DNA of 64,000 nucleotides from Streptomyces sp. Root431 (GCF_001426585.1 NZ_LMEI01000009.1:196694-260693); one strand, 5' to 3'; positions 50,331 to 58,382 are shown, counted from the stretch's first letter. Numbers and translations are program-made. Notes: generated by a model not told the origin, from the sequence alone.

Positions 50331-51085
50331 CGAGCGCCCTGCTCCACGCCGCCGGCGTCGGCGTCCGCTTCGGCGGCGTCCACGCCCTGCGGGACGTGAC
50401 CGTCTCCGTACGCCCCGGCGAGGTCTGCGGCCTCATCGGGCCGAACGGCGCCGGCAAGACCACCCTGTTCGACGTCCTGTCCGGGATCCGGCGGCCCGAC
50501 GGCGGGAGCGTCGCGTTCGCGGGCGAGGACATCACCCGCCGCTCCCCCGCGTGGCGGGCCCGCCACGGCATCCGCCGGACCTTCCAGCGCCAGCAGCTCT
50601 TCGGGCAACTGACGGTGGCCGACAACCTGATGGTGGCCCAGGACTGGAGGGGCGGGCTCGGGCCCGGTGCGCGCCGCCACCATGAGCGGGCCGCCGCCGT
50701 GCTCCGCGAGTGCGGGCTCGACGCGCTCACGGACGCGTACGCCGGCGCGCTGCCGGTCGGGCAGGCCCGCATGGTCGAGCTCGCCCGGGCCCTCGCCGAC
50801 CCGCCGCGCGTGCTCCTCCTCGACGAACCCGCCTCCGGGACGACCGCCGAGGAGCGCCGCCGACTCGCCGCCGTCGTCCGCCACATGGCGGAGGAGAAGC
50901 AGTGCGCGGTGCTGCTCGTCGAGCACAACGTGCCCTTCGTGATGGAGCTGTGCTCGCGCGTCGTGGTCCTGGACCTCGGGCGCGTCCTCGCCGAGGGGAC
51001 GGCGGACGAGGTCCGGGCCGATCCGGCCGTGCGGGAGGCGTATCTCGGCACGTCTCCGGGCGCGGCGGAATTCGGGGGCGGCTGA
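50327..51085 (+). CDS. LivG-type ABC ATPase
   Basis: A 252-residue ATPase: Walker A IGPNGAGKTTLFDVLSG, Q-loop TFQRQQLFGQLTVADNL, LPVGQARMVELARALADPPRVLLLDEPASG and VLLVEHNVPFVMELCSRVVVLDLGRVLAEG. The usual LSGGQ signature is replaced by LPVGQ, a change seen in some LivG proteins. It pairs with the fused LivF domain to form the ATPase dimer. The ATG overlaps the stop of the fusion gene (ATGA), so the two are coupled. Confidence 0.93.
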   Translation: MTSALLHAAGVGVRFGGVHALRDVTVSVRPGEVCGLIGPNGAGKTTLFDVLSGIRRPDGGSVAFAGEDITRRSPAWRARHGIRRTFQRQQLFGQLTVADNLMVAQDWRGGLGPGARRHHERAAAVLRECGLDALTDAYAGALPVGQARMVELARALADPPRVLLLDEPASGTTAEERRRLAAVVRHMAEEKQCAVLLVEHNVPFVMELCSRVVVLDLGRVLAEGTADEVRADPAVREAYLGTSPGAAEFGGG

Positions 51086-51134
51086 GATCGTTGTACGGGG
51101 GAATATCCCCCGACGACGTTAGGACCGAGCGCAC

Positions 51135-51980
51135 GTGAGCACGGACAACAAGGTCCCCTCCCTCACCCTGAACAACGGCGTGCCGATGCCGCAGCTGGGC
51201 TTCGGCGTGTGGCAGGTGCCGGACGACGAGGCCGCGACGGCCGTGTCCACCGCCCTGGAGGCCGGCTACCGGTCCATCGACACCGCCGCGATCTACCAGA
51301 ACGAGCGGGGCACCGGGCAGGCCGTCGCCGCCTCGGGGATCCCGCGCGAGGAGCTGTTCGTCACCACCAAGCTGTGGAACAGCGAGCAGGGTTACGACGC
51401 GACGATGCGCGCCTTCGACGCCTCCCTCGAGAAGCTGGGCCTCGACCACGTCGACCTGTACCTGATCCACTGGCCGCTGCCGGAGAAGGACGCGTACGTC
51501 GACACGTACCGGGCGTTCGAGAAGATCCACGCGGACGGACGGGCGCGGGCCATCGGCGTCTCGAACTTCCTGCCCGAGCACCTGGAGCGGCTGATCGGCG
51601 AGACGTCGGTCGTCCCGGCCGTCAACCAGATCGAGCTTCACCCGCAGCTCCAGCAGACCGCCTCGCGCGAGGCGCACGCACGGCACGGCATCGCGACGGA
51701 GGCGTGGTCGCCGCTCGGTCAGGGCAAGGGGCTCCTGGAGGTCCCGGCGATCGTGGCGATCGCGCGGAAGCACGAGCGGACTCCGGCCCAGGTGGTGCTG
51801 CGCTGGCACCTCCAGCTGGGGAACGTGGTGATCCCGAAGTCGGTGACCCCCTCGCGCATCCGCGAGAACATCGACGTCTTCGACTTCACGCTCGACCCGG
51901 AGGACCTGGCGGCGATCGCCGCCCTCGACGAGAACCGCCGCATCGGGCCGGACCCGGCGGAGTTCCACGTCGGCGCCTGA
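51135..51980 (+). CDS. Aldo/keto reductase
   Basis: A 281-residue AKR (AKR5-like). The catalytic tetrad is complete: D49 and Y54 in SIDTAAIYQNE, K79 in VTTKLWNSE and H112 in LYLIHWP. The NADPH site is VIPKSVTPSRIRENIDVFDFTL. Homologues include 2,5-diketo-D-gluconate and methylglyoxal reductases. It probably detoxifies carbonyl compounds; the substrate is unclear. GTG start. Repeats rich in GGTGAGG follow its stop. Confidence 0.94.
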   Translation: MSTDNKVPSLTLNNGVPMPQLGFGVWQVPDDEAATAVSTALEAGYRSIDTAAIYQNERGTGQAVAASGIPREELFVTTKLWNSEQGYDATMRAFDASLEKLGLDHVDLYLIHWPLPEKDAYVDTYRAFEKIHADGRARAIGVSNFLPEHLERLIGETSVVPAVNQIELHPQLQQTASREAHARHGIATEAWSPLGQGKGLLEVPAIVAIARKHERTPAQVVLRWHLQLGNVVIPKSVTPSRIRENIDVFDFTLDPEDLAAIAALDENRRIGPDPAEFHVGA

Positions 51981-51983
51981 GGC

Positions 51984-52045
51984 GTCGCAGGGTGAGGGAT
52001 CACGGGGTGAGGGTCGCAGGGTGAGGGGTCACAAGGTGAGCGAGG
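51984..52045. repeat. 29-bp repeat after the aldo/keto reductase stop
   Basis: GTCGCAGGGTGAGGG starts at 51984 and 52013, each followed by a TCAC segment and another GGTGAG. The units start only 4 bp after the stop and contain several TGA triplets. The second half overlaps the region in front of the lectin gene. Confidence 0.7.
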
Positions 52046-52055
52046 GGAAGACGGC

Positions 52056-52523
52056 GTGAGCGGTGGTGCTCCGGGGCCGGTCGAGGAGGGCCTCTACCGG
52101 GTACGGAACAGGGCGAGCGGGCTGCTGATGGAGATCTTCGAGGGATCGGCCCGCAGCGGTGCCAAGGTGCAGCAGGGCGCCGAGACCGGGACCCCCGGGC
52201 AGCACTGGCACATCGCACCCGTGCCGAACGGCGGTGGGCTCTACCACCTGGTCAACGCGGCCAGCGGGAAGCGGCTCGACGTCATGAACGCGTCGACGGA
52301 GAACGGCGCGCTGATCCAGCAGTGGAAGCCGAACAACTTCGGCGCCCAGGAGTGGATCATCGAGCAGGACCTCCAGGCGCCGGGCACGGTGGCGCTCGTG
52401 AGCTTCGTCAGCGGTCTCTTCCTGGAGGTCGCGGACGGCTCGCGGGAGGCCGGCGCGTCCGTCCGGCAGTGGGAGGACACCGACTCCCCGTCCCAGTGGT
52501 GGCGGTTGGAGCCGGTGTCCTGA
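52056..52523 (+). CDS. Ricin-B-type beta-trefoil lectin without signal peptide
   Basis: A 155-residue single beta-trefoil: three repeats with GLYRVRNRASGLLMEIF, GLYHLVNAASGKRLDVM and VALVSFVSGLFLEVADG, each ending in a QxW motif (QHW, QEW, QWW). Ricin-B folds bind sugars. Most Streptomyces copies are exported as parts of glycosidases; this one has no signal peptide and no partner domain, so it may act in the cytoplasm or leave by another route. GTG start with GAGGGGAAG upstream. Confidence 0.9.
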   Translation: MSGGAPGPVEEGLYRVRNRASGLLMEIFEGSARSGAKVQQGAETGTPGQHWHIAPVPNGGGLYHLVNAASGKRLDVMNASTENGALIQQWKPNNFGAQEWIIEQDLQAPGTVALVSFVSGLFLEVADGSREAGASVRQWEDTDSPSQWWRLEPVS

Positions 52524-52541
52524 CCTGTGCGGCCCGGGCCG

Positions 52542-53468
52542 TCAGCCCTTGCGGGCGGTGTGGACGGTGCGGGCCGTGAGGTGGAAGAGGTCCGTGCGGT
52601 GGTGCAGGGACCTCTCGTCGGCCGGGTCGAGGAGCCGGTCGAGCGTCTTGCGGTCGTCCGGGTCGATGCGGTCGCCGAAGCCCTCGCGCAGCCGCTGGAA
52701 GTGCGAGACGGCCAGCTCGCGGGCGGCCGGGGAGACGGGCGCGGGAAGGTCCGTGAGGAAGGTGCGGGTGCCGGCGGGGGTGAGGCCGGCGGCGGTGAGG
52801 AGCGCCCGCCAGTCGTCCGGCTCGTCGACGGAGCCGGGCGTCGCGGCGCGCATCTCGCCGAACCAGTCGGCGTTGGCGGCGTCGAGGCGGGCTTCGAGGC
52901 CCGGTCGGCCGATGCCGATGTGCCAGGGCAGGTGACGGGTGGGCAGGCCGCCCTCGGCGATCGCGATCAGGCCGCCGGGGCGCAGGATTCCGGCGAACTC
53001 GGCGAGCGCGGCCCGCTGGTCGCCGATGTGGTGCAGGGAGTTGCCCGCCCAGACGAGGTCGGCCTCGCCGAGCGTCCCGATGGCCTCGGGGAGTTCGGCG
53101 TGCAGCGTGGAGACCCGGGCGCCGAGGCCGCGGGACTCGGCGCGGTCGCGGGCCCGTACGAGGAGTTCGGGGCTGCCGTCGACGGCGACGGTCTCGGCGG
53201 CCGGGAAGGCCTCCGCGAGCAGGCTCGTGACGACGCCGGGGCCGCTGCCGATGTCGAGGACGCGCCGGACGCCGTAGACCGGGGCGAGGGTGCCGAGCCA
53301 GGCGGCGGCCTCGGCGTAGGCGGAGCTCGCGATCTCGGCCTGCCGCTCCAGGAGCGGACCGAGCTGGTTCCAGTCCAGGTGGGTGCTGTCGTGGTGGTGG
53401 CCGTGGCCGTGACCGTGACCGTGGTCCTGGTGGTCGTGGCCGTGGTGGGATGCGGGGTGCTGACTCAT
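52542..53468 (-). CDS. SAM-dependent methyltransferase with histidine-rich N-terminus
   Basis: A 308-residue class I methyltransferase: RRVLDIGSGPGVVTSLLAEAF (motif I, about 68-88), AVDGSPELLVRARDRAES, DLVWAGNSLHHIGDQRAALAEFAGILRPGGLIAIAEGG. Its first 30 residues hold 13 histidines (HHGHDHQDHGHGHGHGHHHD), a metal-binding-type tail unusual for this fold. The methyl acceptor is unknown; a metal or metalloid link is possible but is inference. The promoter carries twin palindromes. Confidence 0.88.
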   Translation of the reverse strand: MSQHPASHHGHDHQDHGHGHGHGHHHDSTHLDWNQLGPLLERQAEIASSAYAEAAAWLGTLAPVYGVRRVLDIGSGPGVVTSLLAEAFPAAETVAVDGSPELLVRARDRAESRGLGARVSTLHAELPEAIGTLGEADLVWAGNSLHHIGDQRAALAEFAGILRPGGLIAIAEGGLPTRHLPWHIGIGRPGLEARLDAANADWFGEMRAATPGSVDEPDDWRALLTAAGLTPAGTRTFLTDLPAPVSPAARELAVSHFQRLREGFGDRIDPDDRKTLDRLLDPADERSLHHRTDLFHLTARTVHTARKG

Positions 53469-53509
53469 GGTCCCAGGGTGCGGCGGGGCGACGGGAAGCG
53501 CCAGAAATG

Positions 53510-53555
53510 TTGCCGGTACGGCAAAGATCTTGGGCTTGTTTGCAGGACCGGCAAA
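53510..53555. promoter_or_regulatory. Twin palindromes in the methyltransferase promoter
   Basis: TTGCCG-GTA-CGGCAA (53510-53524) is a perfect 15-bp palindrome. TTTGCAGGACCGGCAAA (53539-53555) is a looser copy, with TTTGC/GCAAA arms. Centres are about 30 bp apart. They start 42 bp upstream of the methyltransferase ATG. Confidence 0.6.
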
Positions 53556-53586
53556 GGAGGCCGAAGCCACTTCGCCGTACGGGCGG

Positions 53587-53655
53587 CTCAGCTCGGTCCG
53601 GGCGGCTCAGCTGCGGGCGCGGGAGGCTCAGCTCGGTCCGGGCGGGCTCAGCTCC
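53587..53655. repeat. 20-bp tandem repeat across the AraC gene stop
   Basis: CTCAGCT occurs at 53587, 53606, 53627 and 53647 within units of 19-21 bp (GGGCGGCTCAGCTCGGTCC). The last copy is the true end of the minus-strand AraC gene; each copy holds TGA on that strand. Confidence 0.8.
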
Positions 53656-54580
53656 GGGCCCGGTGTTCCTGCGGGCTGACGCCGCGTACCCGCTTGAAGG
53701 CGGCGCTCAGGGCGAACGCGCCGCTGTAGCCGACCTGCCGGGCGACCGCCTCGACGGTGGCGTCCGTCTCGCGCAGCAGATCGGCGGCGAGCGCGATCCG
53801 CCAGCCCGTGAGGTACGCCATCGGCGTCTCCCCCACCAGCTCGGCGAAGCGGCGGGCGAGCGCGGCCCGGGAGACGCCCGACTTGGCGGCCAGCGAGGCG
53901 ACGGTCCACGGGTGGGCGGGATCGTTCTGGAGCAGCCGGAGCGCCCGGCCGACCACCGGGTCGCCCATGGCCCTGTACCAGGCGGGCGCCTCGGCTCCGG
54001 GCCGCGAGAACCAGGCGCGGACGACGGCGATGAGCAGCAGGTCGAGGACCCGGTCGAGCACGACGGTCTGGCCGGGTTCGTCGCGGGCGATCTCCTCGTC
54101 GAGGAAGGGCATCAGGGGGCAGTTCCACACGTCGGCGGGCATGTGGATCAGGGCCGGCAGGGCGTCGAGCAGCCGTCGGCCGACCTCGCCGTCCATCCGG
54201 TAGGTGCCGACGAGGACCGTGCTGCTGCCGTCCGGGGCGTTGCCCCAGGTCCGGACACCCAGGCGCATGGTCTGCGCGAGCGGCTCCCCGCTGAGGGTGG
54301 TGCAGCGGCCGTCGGGGCCGATGCGGGCGCGGGGCGGTGCGTCGGGGGCGTCCGCGACGGTGTACGGCTCCGGGCCGCGGGCGATGGCGATGTCCCCGGG
54401 CCGCAGGAGGACGGGTTCACCGGTGTCGGGGACGAGCCAGGCCTCGCCCTCGGTGACGCACATGAGGCAGAGGGGCGCGCCGTCCTCGATCCGTACGGAC
54501 CACGGCGGCTCCATGATCATGCGGAGCAGGAAGGCGCCCTTGGCGCGGGGCCCGTCGAGGAGTCCGGCGAGTGCGTCCAT
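53648..54580 (-). CDS. AraC-family regulator with cupin-type sensor domain
   Basis: A 310-residue protein. The N-terminal part (about 1-190) is a cupin-like sensor: APLCLMCVTEGEAWLVPDTGEPVLLRPGDIAIARGPEPYTVAD. The C-terminal AraC domain has two HTH motifs: VASLAAKSGVSRAALARRFAELVGETPMAYLTGWRIALAADLL and VEAVARQVGYSGAFALSAAFKRVRGVSPQEHR. Regulators of this type often control an adjacent oxidoreductase. Here the divergent gene is an NmrA-like protein, and direct repeats lie between the two. The gene ends in a tandem repeat. Confidence 0.93.
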   Translation of the reverse strand: MDALAGLLDGPRAKGAFLLRMIMEPPWSVRIEDGAPLCLMCVTEGEAWLVPDTGEPVLLRPGDIAIARGPEPYTVADAPDAPPRARIGPDGRCTTLSGEPLAQTMRLGVRTWGNAPDGSSTVLVGTYRMDGEVGRRLLDALPALIHMPADVWNCPLMPFLDEEIARDEPGQTVVLDRVLDLLLIAVVRAWFSRPGAEAPAWYRAMGDPVVGRALRLLQNDPAHPWTVASLAAKSGVSRAALARRFAELVGETPMAYLTGWRIALAADLLRETDATVEAVARQVGYSGAFALSAAFKRVRGVSPQEHRARS

Positions 54581-54614
54581 GGTCGGCAAGCGTACGTGGC
54601 GGGTGTCCGGGCTC

Positions 54615-54649
54615 GTGAGACGGAGGCGTAGGTGGGTGAGACTGCGGAG
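54615..54649. promoter_or_regulatory. Direct repeats between the AraC and NmrA-like genes
   Basis: GTGAGACGGAGG (54615) and GTGAGACTGCGGAG (54636) are direct repeats exactly 21 bp apart, two helical turns, as AraC monomers prefer. They lie 38-72 bp upstream of the NmrA-like ATG. Confidence 0.6.
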
Positions 54650-54686
54650 CATGGGCGGGCGGGGCTCTGGGCGGGAGTCTTGAGCC

Positions 54687-55550
54687 ATGACGACGAACAC
54701 GCAGAACACGCAGAACGACCAGGCCCGCAGCACCGGGACGATCCTCGTGACGAGCGCCTCCGGCAAGACCGGGCGGCGCGTGGCCGAGCGGCTCGCGGCG
54801 CACGGGGTGACGGTCCGCGCCGGGTCCCGTACCGGCACGACCCCCTTCGACTGGGAGGCGCCGGAGACCTGGGCCCCGGCGCTCCGGGGCGCGGACGCTG
54901 CGTACGTGGCCTACTACCCGGACCTCGCGGCCCCCGGCGCGGCCGAGGCGATGAGCACCTTCGGCCGGCTCGCCGCCGAGAGCGGGGTGCGGCACCTGAC
55001 GCTGCTGTCGGGGCGCGGGGAGCCCGAGGCGGTCGTGGCGGAGGAGGCGCTGCGGGCGGCGGCCGACGGGGTCGGACTGACCGTCGTACGGGCTTCGTTC
55101 TTCGCGCAGAACTTCTCCGAGGGGCTGCTCGCGGAGGGCGTCGCGGAGGGGACACTGGTCTTCCCCGCGGGTGAGACGGTCGAGCCGTTCATCGACGCGG
55201 ACGACCTGGCGGACGTCGTAGTGGAGACGCTGACGGCGGAGGGGCACGCGGGGCGGGTGCACGAGGTGACGGGACCTGCGCCGGTGTCGTTCGCGGAGGT
55301 GGCGGCCGAGATCTCCCGCGCCTCGGGCCGCCCGGTGGTCTACGAGGCGATGCCGGAGGCGGAGTACGCCGGGCTCCTCACGGGGTTCGGGCTCCCGGCG
55401 CCGGAGGCCGAGTGGCTCGCGGCCCTGTTCGCGACGCTCCTCGACGGCCACAACGGCTGGGCGACGGACGGGGTGAAGCGGCTCCTGGGCCGCGAGCCGC
55501 GCTCGTTCGCCGCGTTCGCCGCCGCGACGTGGGGCGACGCGGGCGCGTGA
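54687..55550 (+). CDS. NmrA-like NAD(P)-binding protein
   Basis: A 287-residue atypical short-chain dehydrogenase: TILVTSASGKTGRRVAERLAAHGVTVRAGSR (Rossmann loop near 20-26), then HLTLLSGRGEPEAVVAEEALRAA and LTVVRASFFAQNFSEGLL. NmrA-like proteins often lack the catalytic Tyr-x-x-x-Lys and act as NAD(P) sensors or reductases of quinone-like compounds; no clear YxxxK motif is seen. It is divergent from the AraC regulator, whose direct-repeat site lies between them. The gene's end is repeated downstream. Confidence 0.9.
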   Translation: MTTNTQNTQNDQARSTGTILVTSASGKTGRRVAERLAAHGVTVRAGSRTGTTPFDWEAPETWAPALRGADAAYVAYYPDLAAPGAAEAMSTFGRLAAESGVRHLTLLSGRGEPEAVVAEEALRAAADGVGLTVVRASFFAQNFSEGLLAEGVAEGTLVFPAGETVEPFIDADDLADVVVETLTAEGHAGRVHEVTGPAPVSFAEVAAEISRASGRPVVYEAMPEAEYAGLLTGFGLPAPEAEWLAALFATLLDGHNGWATDGVKRLLGREPRSFAAFAAATWGDAGA

Positions 55551-55625
55551 ACCGGAGTACGCGTGAGGCCACGCGGGCGCGTGAACCGGAGTACGTGTGA
55601 GGCCACGCGGGCGCCTGAACCGGCG
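55537..55625. repeat. 34-bp tandem repeat across the NmrA-like gene stop
   Basis: ACGCGGGCGCGTGAACCGG starts at 55537, 55571 and 55605 (the last with one change), a spacing of exactly 34 bp. The true TGA is at 55548-55550 in the first unit, and TGA recurs at 55582 and 55616. The second unit is nearly identical, which suggests recent duplication. Confidence 0.9.
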
Positions 55626-55652
55626 CCTCTCCGTGGAATCGGTTCCTCCCCC

Positions 55653-56603
55653 TCAGCCGTACCGCTCCGCCAGCGTCCGTACGGTCGCGGCGACGCGCTC
55701 CCGGAGGTCTTCGGGGGCGAGGACCTCGACCTCCGTGCCCAGGGCGAGGAGCATGTCGTGGGCGTGCTCGGGCGATTCGACGGGGAGGGTCGCGCGGGTC
55801 CAGCCGTCGGGCTCCGGGACTCCCGTCGCGGCGAGGGCCCCGGCGGCGGCCCCCGTCAGCCGGGCGGCGCCGCGCGGGGAGATCCGGACGAGCGCCTCGC
55901 CCTGGTGGAGCCGGGCGTGGAAGTCGGCCTGGCTCGCCCGCCAGTGGGCGGCGAGGTCGAACCCTTCCGGGACGACGGCCTCCTCGTCGGTGACGGTGAG
56001 GTCGAGGATCTGGTCGACGCGGTAGGTGCGCGGCCCGGGCCCGGCGACCAGGTACCAGCGGCCGGCCTTGAGCACGAGGCCGTACGGCTCCAGGCGCCGG
56101 TCGACGTCGGTCGGTTCCTTCCAGCGCCGGTAGCGGACGGCGAGCACCCGCCCGGTGCGGACGGCGTCGGCGACCGGGGGGAGGAACGGCGCCTCGGTGT
56201 CCTCCGCGTACCAACCGGGCGCGTCGATGTGGAAGCGGCCCCGCAGCCGGTCGACGTGCTCACGCAGCGGGGCGGGGAGGGAGGCGCGCAGCTTCAGCTG
56301 GGCGTCGGCGAAGTGCCCGCCGAGGCCGAGTTCGTCGGCGGCGACCGGAAGCCCGGCGAGGACGAGGGCCTCGGCCTCGCGGGCGTACAGGTCGGTGAGC
56401 CGGGAGCGGTACCCGGAGAGCAGCTGGTAGCCGCCGCGGTGTCCGGCGTCCCCGTAGAGGGGGATGCCGGCGGAGTGCAGGGACTCGACGTCCCGGTAGA
56501 CCGTGCGGACGGAGACCTCCAGCTCCTCGGCGAGGGCGGCGGCGGTCATCCGGCCCCGGGTCTGGAGGAGCAGGAGGATCGAGAGGAGCCTGCCCGCTTT
56601 CAT
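55653..56603 (-). CDS. WYL-domain (YafY-type) transcriptional regulator
   Basis: A 316-residue protein. The N-terminal HTH is RLLSILLLLQTRGRMTAAALAEELEVSVRTVYRDVESLHSAGIPLYGDAGHRGGYQLL (about 4-62). The WYL domain includes VRYRRWKEPTDVDRRLEPYGLVLKAGRWYLVAGP (about 155-190). WYL proteins bind nucleic-acid or nucleotide ligands and often control stress or defence genes. A perfect palindrome overlaps its promoter and is shared with the divergent hypothetical gene, its likely target. Confidence 0.94.
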   Translation of the reverse strand: MKAGRLLSILLLLQTRGRMTAAALAEELEVSVRTVYRDVESLHSAGIPLYGDAGHRGGYQLLSGYRSRLTDLYAREAEALVLAGLPVAADELGLGGHFADAQLKLRASLPAPLREHVDRLRGRFHIDAPGWYAEDTEAPFLPPVADAVRTGRVLAVRYRRWKEPTDVDRRLEPYGLVLKAGRWYLVAGPGPRTYRVDQILDLTVTDEEAVVPEGFDLAAHWRASQADFHARLHQGEALVRISPRGAARLTGAAAGALAATGVPEPDGWTRATLPVESPEHAHDMLLALGTEVEVLAPEDLRERVAATVRTLAERYG

Positions 56604-56608
56604 TCCGA

Positions 56609-56635
56609 CTTCACTGACACAAGATGTCAGTGAAG
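56609..56635. promoter_or_regulatory. Palindrome between the WYL regulator and its divergent neighbour
   Basis: CTTCACTGACA-CAAGA-TGTCAGTGAAG has perfect 11-bp arms. It starts 6 bp upstream of the WYL ATG and ends 18 bp before the ATG at 56654, so a bound protein would block both genes. Confidence 0.82.
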
Positions 56636-56653
56636 CGTTCGTACAGTCCAGCC

Positions 56654-57214
56654 ATGGCTTTCGCGGAGAAGAATCTGTTCGTCCTGGAGCCGGTCGAGAT
56701 CGGCGGCCGGCACCTCAAGCGCTACCACGTCACCGCCGATCCCGCCGGTGTCGAACCGGAGGTGGCCGAGGCGGCGTACGCCCTGCTGCCCGAGCTCCTT
56801 CCGGAGCCGGACGGCACGCCTGCGGCGGGTTTCGTGGTGCTGCACCGGGGCGGTGACACCGGGGCGTACCTCAACGTCTACAGCTGGGTGTGGGACAACG
56901 TGCTCCACTTCGGCGGTGCGGCGGCGGGCCAGCCGGCCCTGGACTGCCCCGACACCGACCCGACCCGCTTCGTCCCCGTGACCGGCACGGAGCGCGAGCG
57001 CTCGTGGATCGGCTGCGTGTGGGAGCTGGCGCCGCTCGTCCACGAACGCGACGCGTGGGTCCGGCACATGCTGGTCCCGGAGGTGCCCGATCTGGCGGGG
57101 TACCTGGGGGATCCTCTCCGCTCCGGTACGACGGGGGCGACGGAGGCGACGGAGGCGACTCCCCGTCGAAGGGGTTCAGCGGCCGACGCTGCGGCTGTAC
57201 TCAGCCGCGCCTGA
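56654..57214 (+). CDS. Hypothetical protein, likely target of the WYL regulator
   Basis: A 186-residue soluble protein: MAFAEKNLFVLEPVEIGGRHLKRYHVTADP, AGFVVLHRGGDTGAYLNVYSWVWDNVLHFGGAAAG, SWIGCVWELAPLVHERDAWVRHMLVPEVPDLAGYL. Several aromatic residues cluster in the middle. It is not membrane-bound and I recognise no family. The last 30 residues are a low-complexity tail made by 9-bp repeats (GATEATEAT) and may be dispensable. The gene overlaps the convergent methyltransferase by 14 bp. ATG 56624 is inside the palindrome and is less likely. Confidence 0.8.
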   Translation: MAFAEKNLFVLEPVEIGGRHLKRYHVTADPAGVEPEVAEAAYALLPELLPEPDGTPAAGFVVLHRGGDTGAYLNVYSWVWDNVLHFGGAAAGQPALDCPDTDPTRFVPVTGTERERSWIGCVWELAPLVHERDAWVRHMLVPEVPDLAGYLGDPLRSGTTGATEATEATPRRRGSAADAAAVLSRA

Positions 57215-57947
57215 CGAAGCGGGCCAGCCGGTATCGGGGGTCGTCACGGGGGCGATCCTGGTCCGGGAGGGCCGTGAGGGCGGCGGCGAGCGCGTCGACG
57301 GACGCCTCGTCGCCGTCGAACCAGGAGGCGAAGTAGCCGCTGCGCAGCTTCCGCACGGTGTCGCGTGGGGTGTTGCCCTGGCCGTGGCCCGTGAAGTGGG
57401 CGCCGGGGGCGGGGTCGAGACCGTGGTCGGCGGCGTGACGGGTGATCAGGTCCGCGCGGTCGGCGGCGGATGCGGCCTTGCGGTGGGGGCGGAGGATCTC
57501 GTCGATGTCGCTGCCGACGTCGTGGGCCGCGTCCTTGTCGACGGTGACGATCAGGACGCCGCCGGGGCGCAGGACGCGGGCCGCCTCGGCGACGATCTCC
57601 GGCGCGAAGGGGACGAGGTGCAGCAGCCAGACGGCGGATACGGCGTCCAGGGAGGCGTCGGGCAGCGGCAGCCGCCGGGCGTCGGCGCGGACGGTCCGTC
57701 CGGGCAGGCGCCCGGCGGCCGTCCGCAGCATCGCGTGGGCGGCGTCGGCCCCGTACACGCGCAGCCCCGGCCTGGCGAGCCGTTCGGTGACGAGGCCGGT
57801 GCCGCAGGCCAGGTCGAGCAGGGTGCGGGCGGTGGGCGGCACGAGCCGGAGCACCGCGCCGGCCGCCGCCTCGGCGCGGGGCACGCCGCCACGGGTCCGG
57901 TCGTAGTGCGCCGCCTCGGCCTCGTAGTCCAGCACGGTGTCCGCCAT
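57201..57947 (-). CDS. Class I SAM-dependent methyltransferase
   Basis: A 248-residue methyltransferase of the UbiE/Methyltransf_11 type: RTLLDLACGTGLVTERLARPGLRVYGADAAHAML (motif I, about 40-50), RADARRLPLPDASLDAVSAVWLLHLV, and ARVLRPGGVLIVTVDKDAAHDVG. The acceptor is unknown. ATG 57947 is preferred; ATG 57959 adds MIIG. Its end overlaps the convergent gene at 57201-57214. The pterin dehydratase gene lies 39 bp upstream on the same strand and may be in one transcript. Confidence 0.9.
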   Translation of the reverse strand: MADTVLDYEAEAAHYDRTRGGVPRAEAAAGAVLRLVPPTARTLLDLACGTGLVTERLARPGLRVYGADAAHAMLRTAAGRLPGRTVRADARRLPLPDASLDAVSAVWLLHLVPFAPEIVAEAARVLRPGGVLIVTVDKDAAHDVGSDIDEILRPHRKAASAADRADLITRHAADHGLDPAPGAHFTGHGQGNTPRDTVRKLRSGYFASWFDGDEASVDALAAALTALPDQDRPRDDPRYRLARFVRRG

Positions 57948-57986
57948 GCCGATGATCATACGGAGGGAAAACGCGGGAACAGCGGG

Positions 57987-58292
57987 TCAGTTGGCGCCGT
58001 GACCGGGGGCGATCGTCTCGACGCGCTCCGCGAGCTCGAAGTCCTTCTCGGTGACGGTCCCGCCGGCGGAGTGGGTGTTCACGGACAGGGCCACGGTGTT
58101 GTAGCCGAGGGTCAGGTCGGAGTGGTGGTCGAGCTCCTGCTGGATCTGGGCCACGTGCACGACGAGGGCGGTCGCGGCGAAGTGGTCGCCGAGCCGGTAG
58201 GTGCGGGAGAGACGGTCGCCTTCGACGGACCACCCGGGGAGCTCCCGCAGACGGTCCTCGATCTCCTTCTGCGACAGCGGCTGTGTGGGCAC
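57987..58292 (-). CDS. 4a-hydroxytetrahydrobiopterin dehydratase (PCD)
   Basis: A 101-residue pterin-4a-carbinolamine dehydratase: QKEIEDRLRELPGWSVEGDRLSRTYRLGDHFAATALVVHVAQIQQELDHHSDLTLGYNTVALSVNTHSAGGTVTEKDFELA. The His residues of DHHSD (H56, H57) and of NTHSAGG are the catalytic set. It recycles the oxidised pterin after aromatic amino acid hydroxylation or similar reactions. No hydroxylase is nearby. The GTG start has a strong GGAGGGAG. Confidence 0.94.
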   Translation of the reverse strand: MPTQPLSQKEIEDRLRELPGWSVEGDRLSRTYRLGDHFAATALVVHVAQIQQELDHHSDLTLGYNTVALSVNTHSAGGTVTEKDFELAERVETIAPGHGAN

Positions 58293-58382
58293 GATGATGC
58301 TCCCTCCGGTCGGTGGTGCGCGGTGACGGACAGGGTCCCCCGGGGAAGCTACCCGGGTCCCCCTCTGGGATACCGTCTGGCC

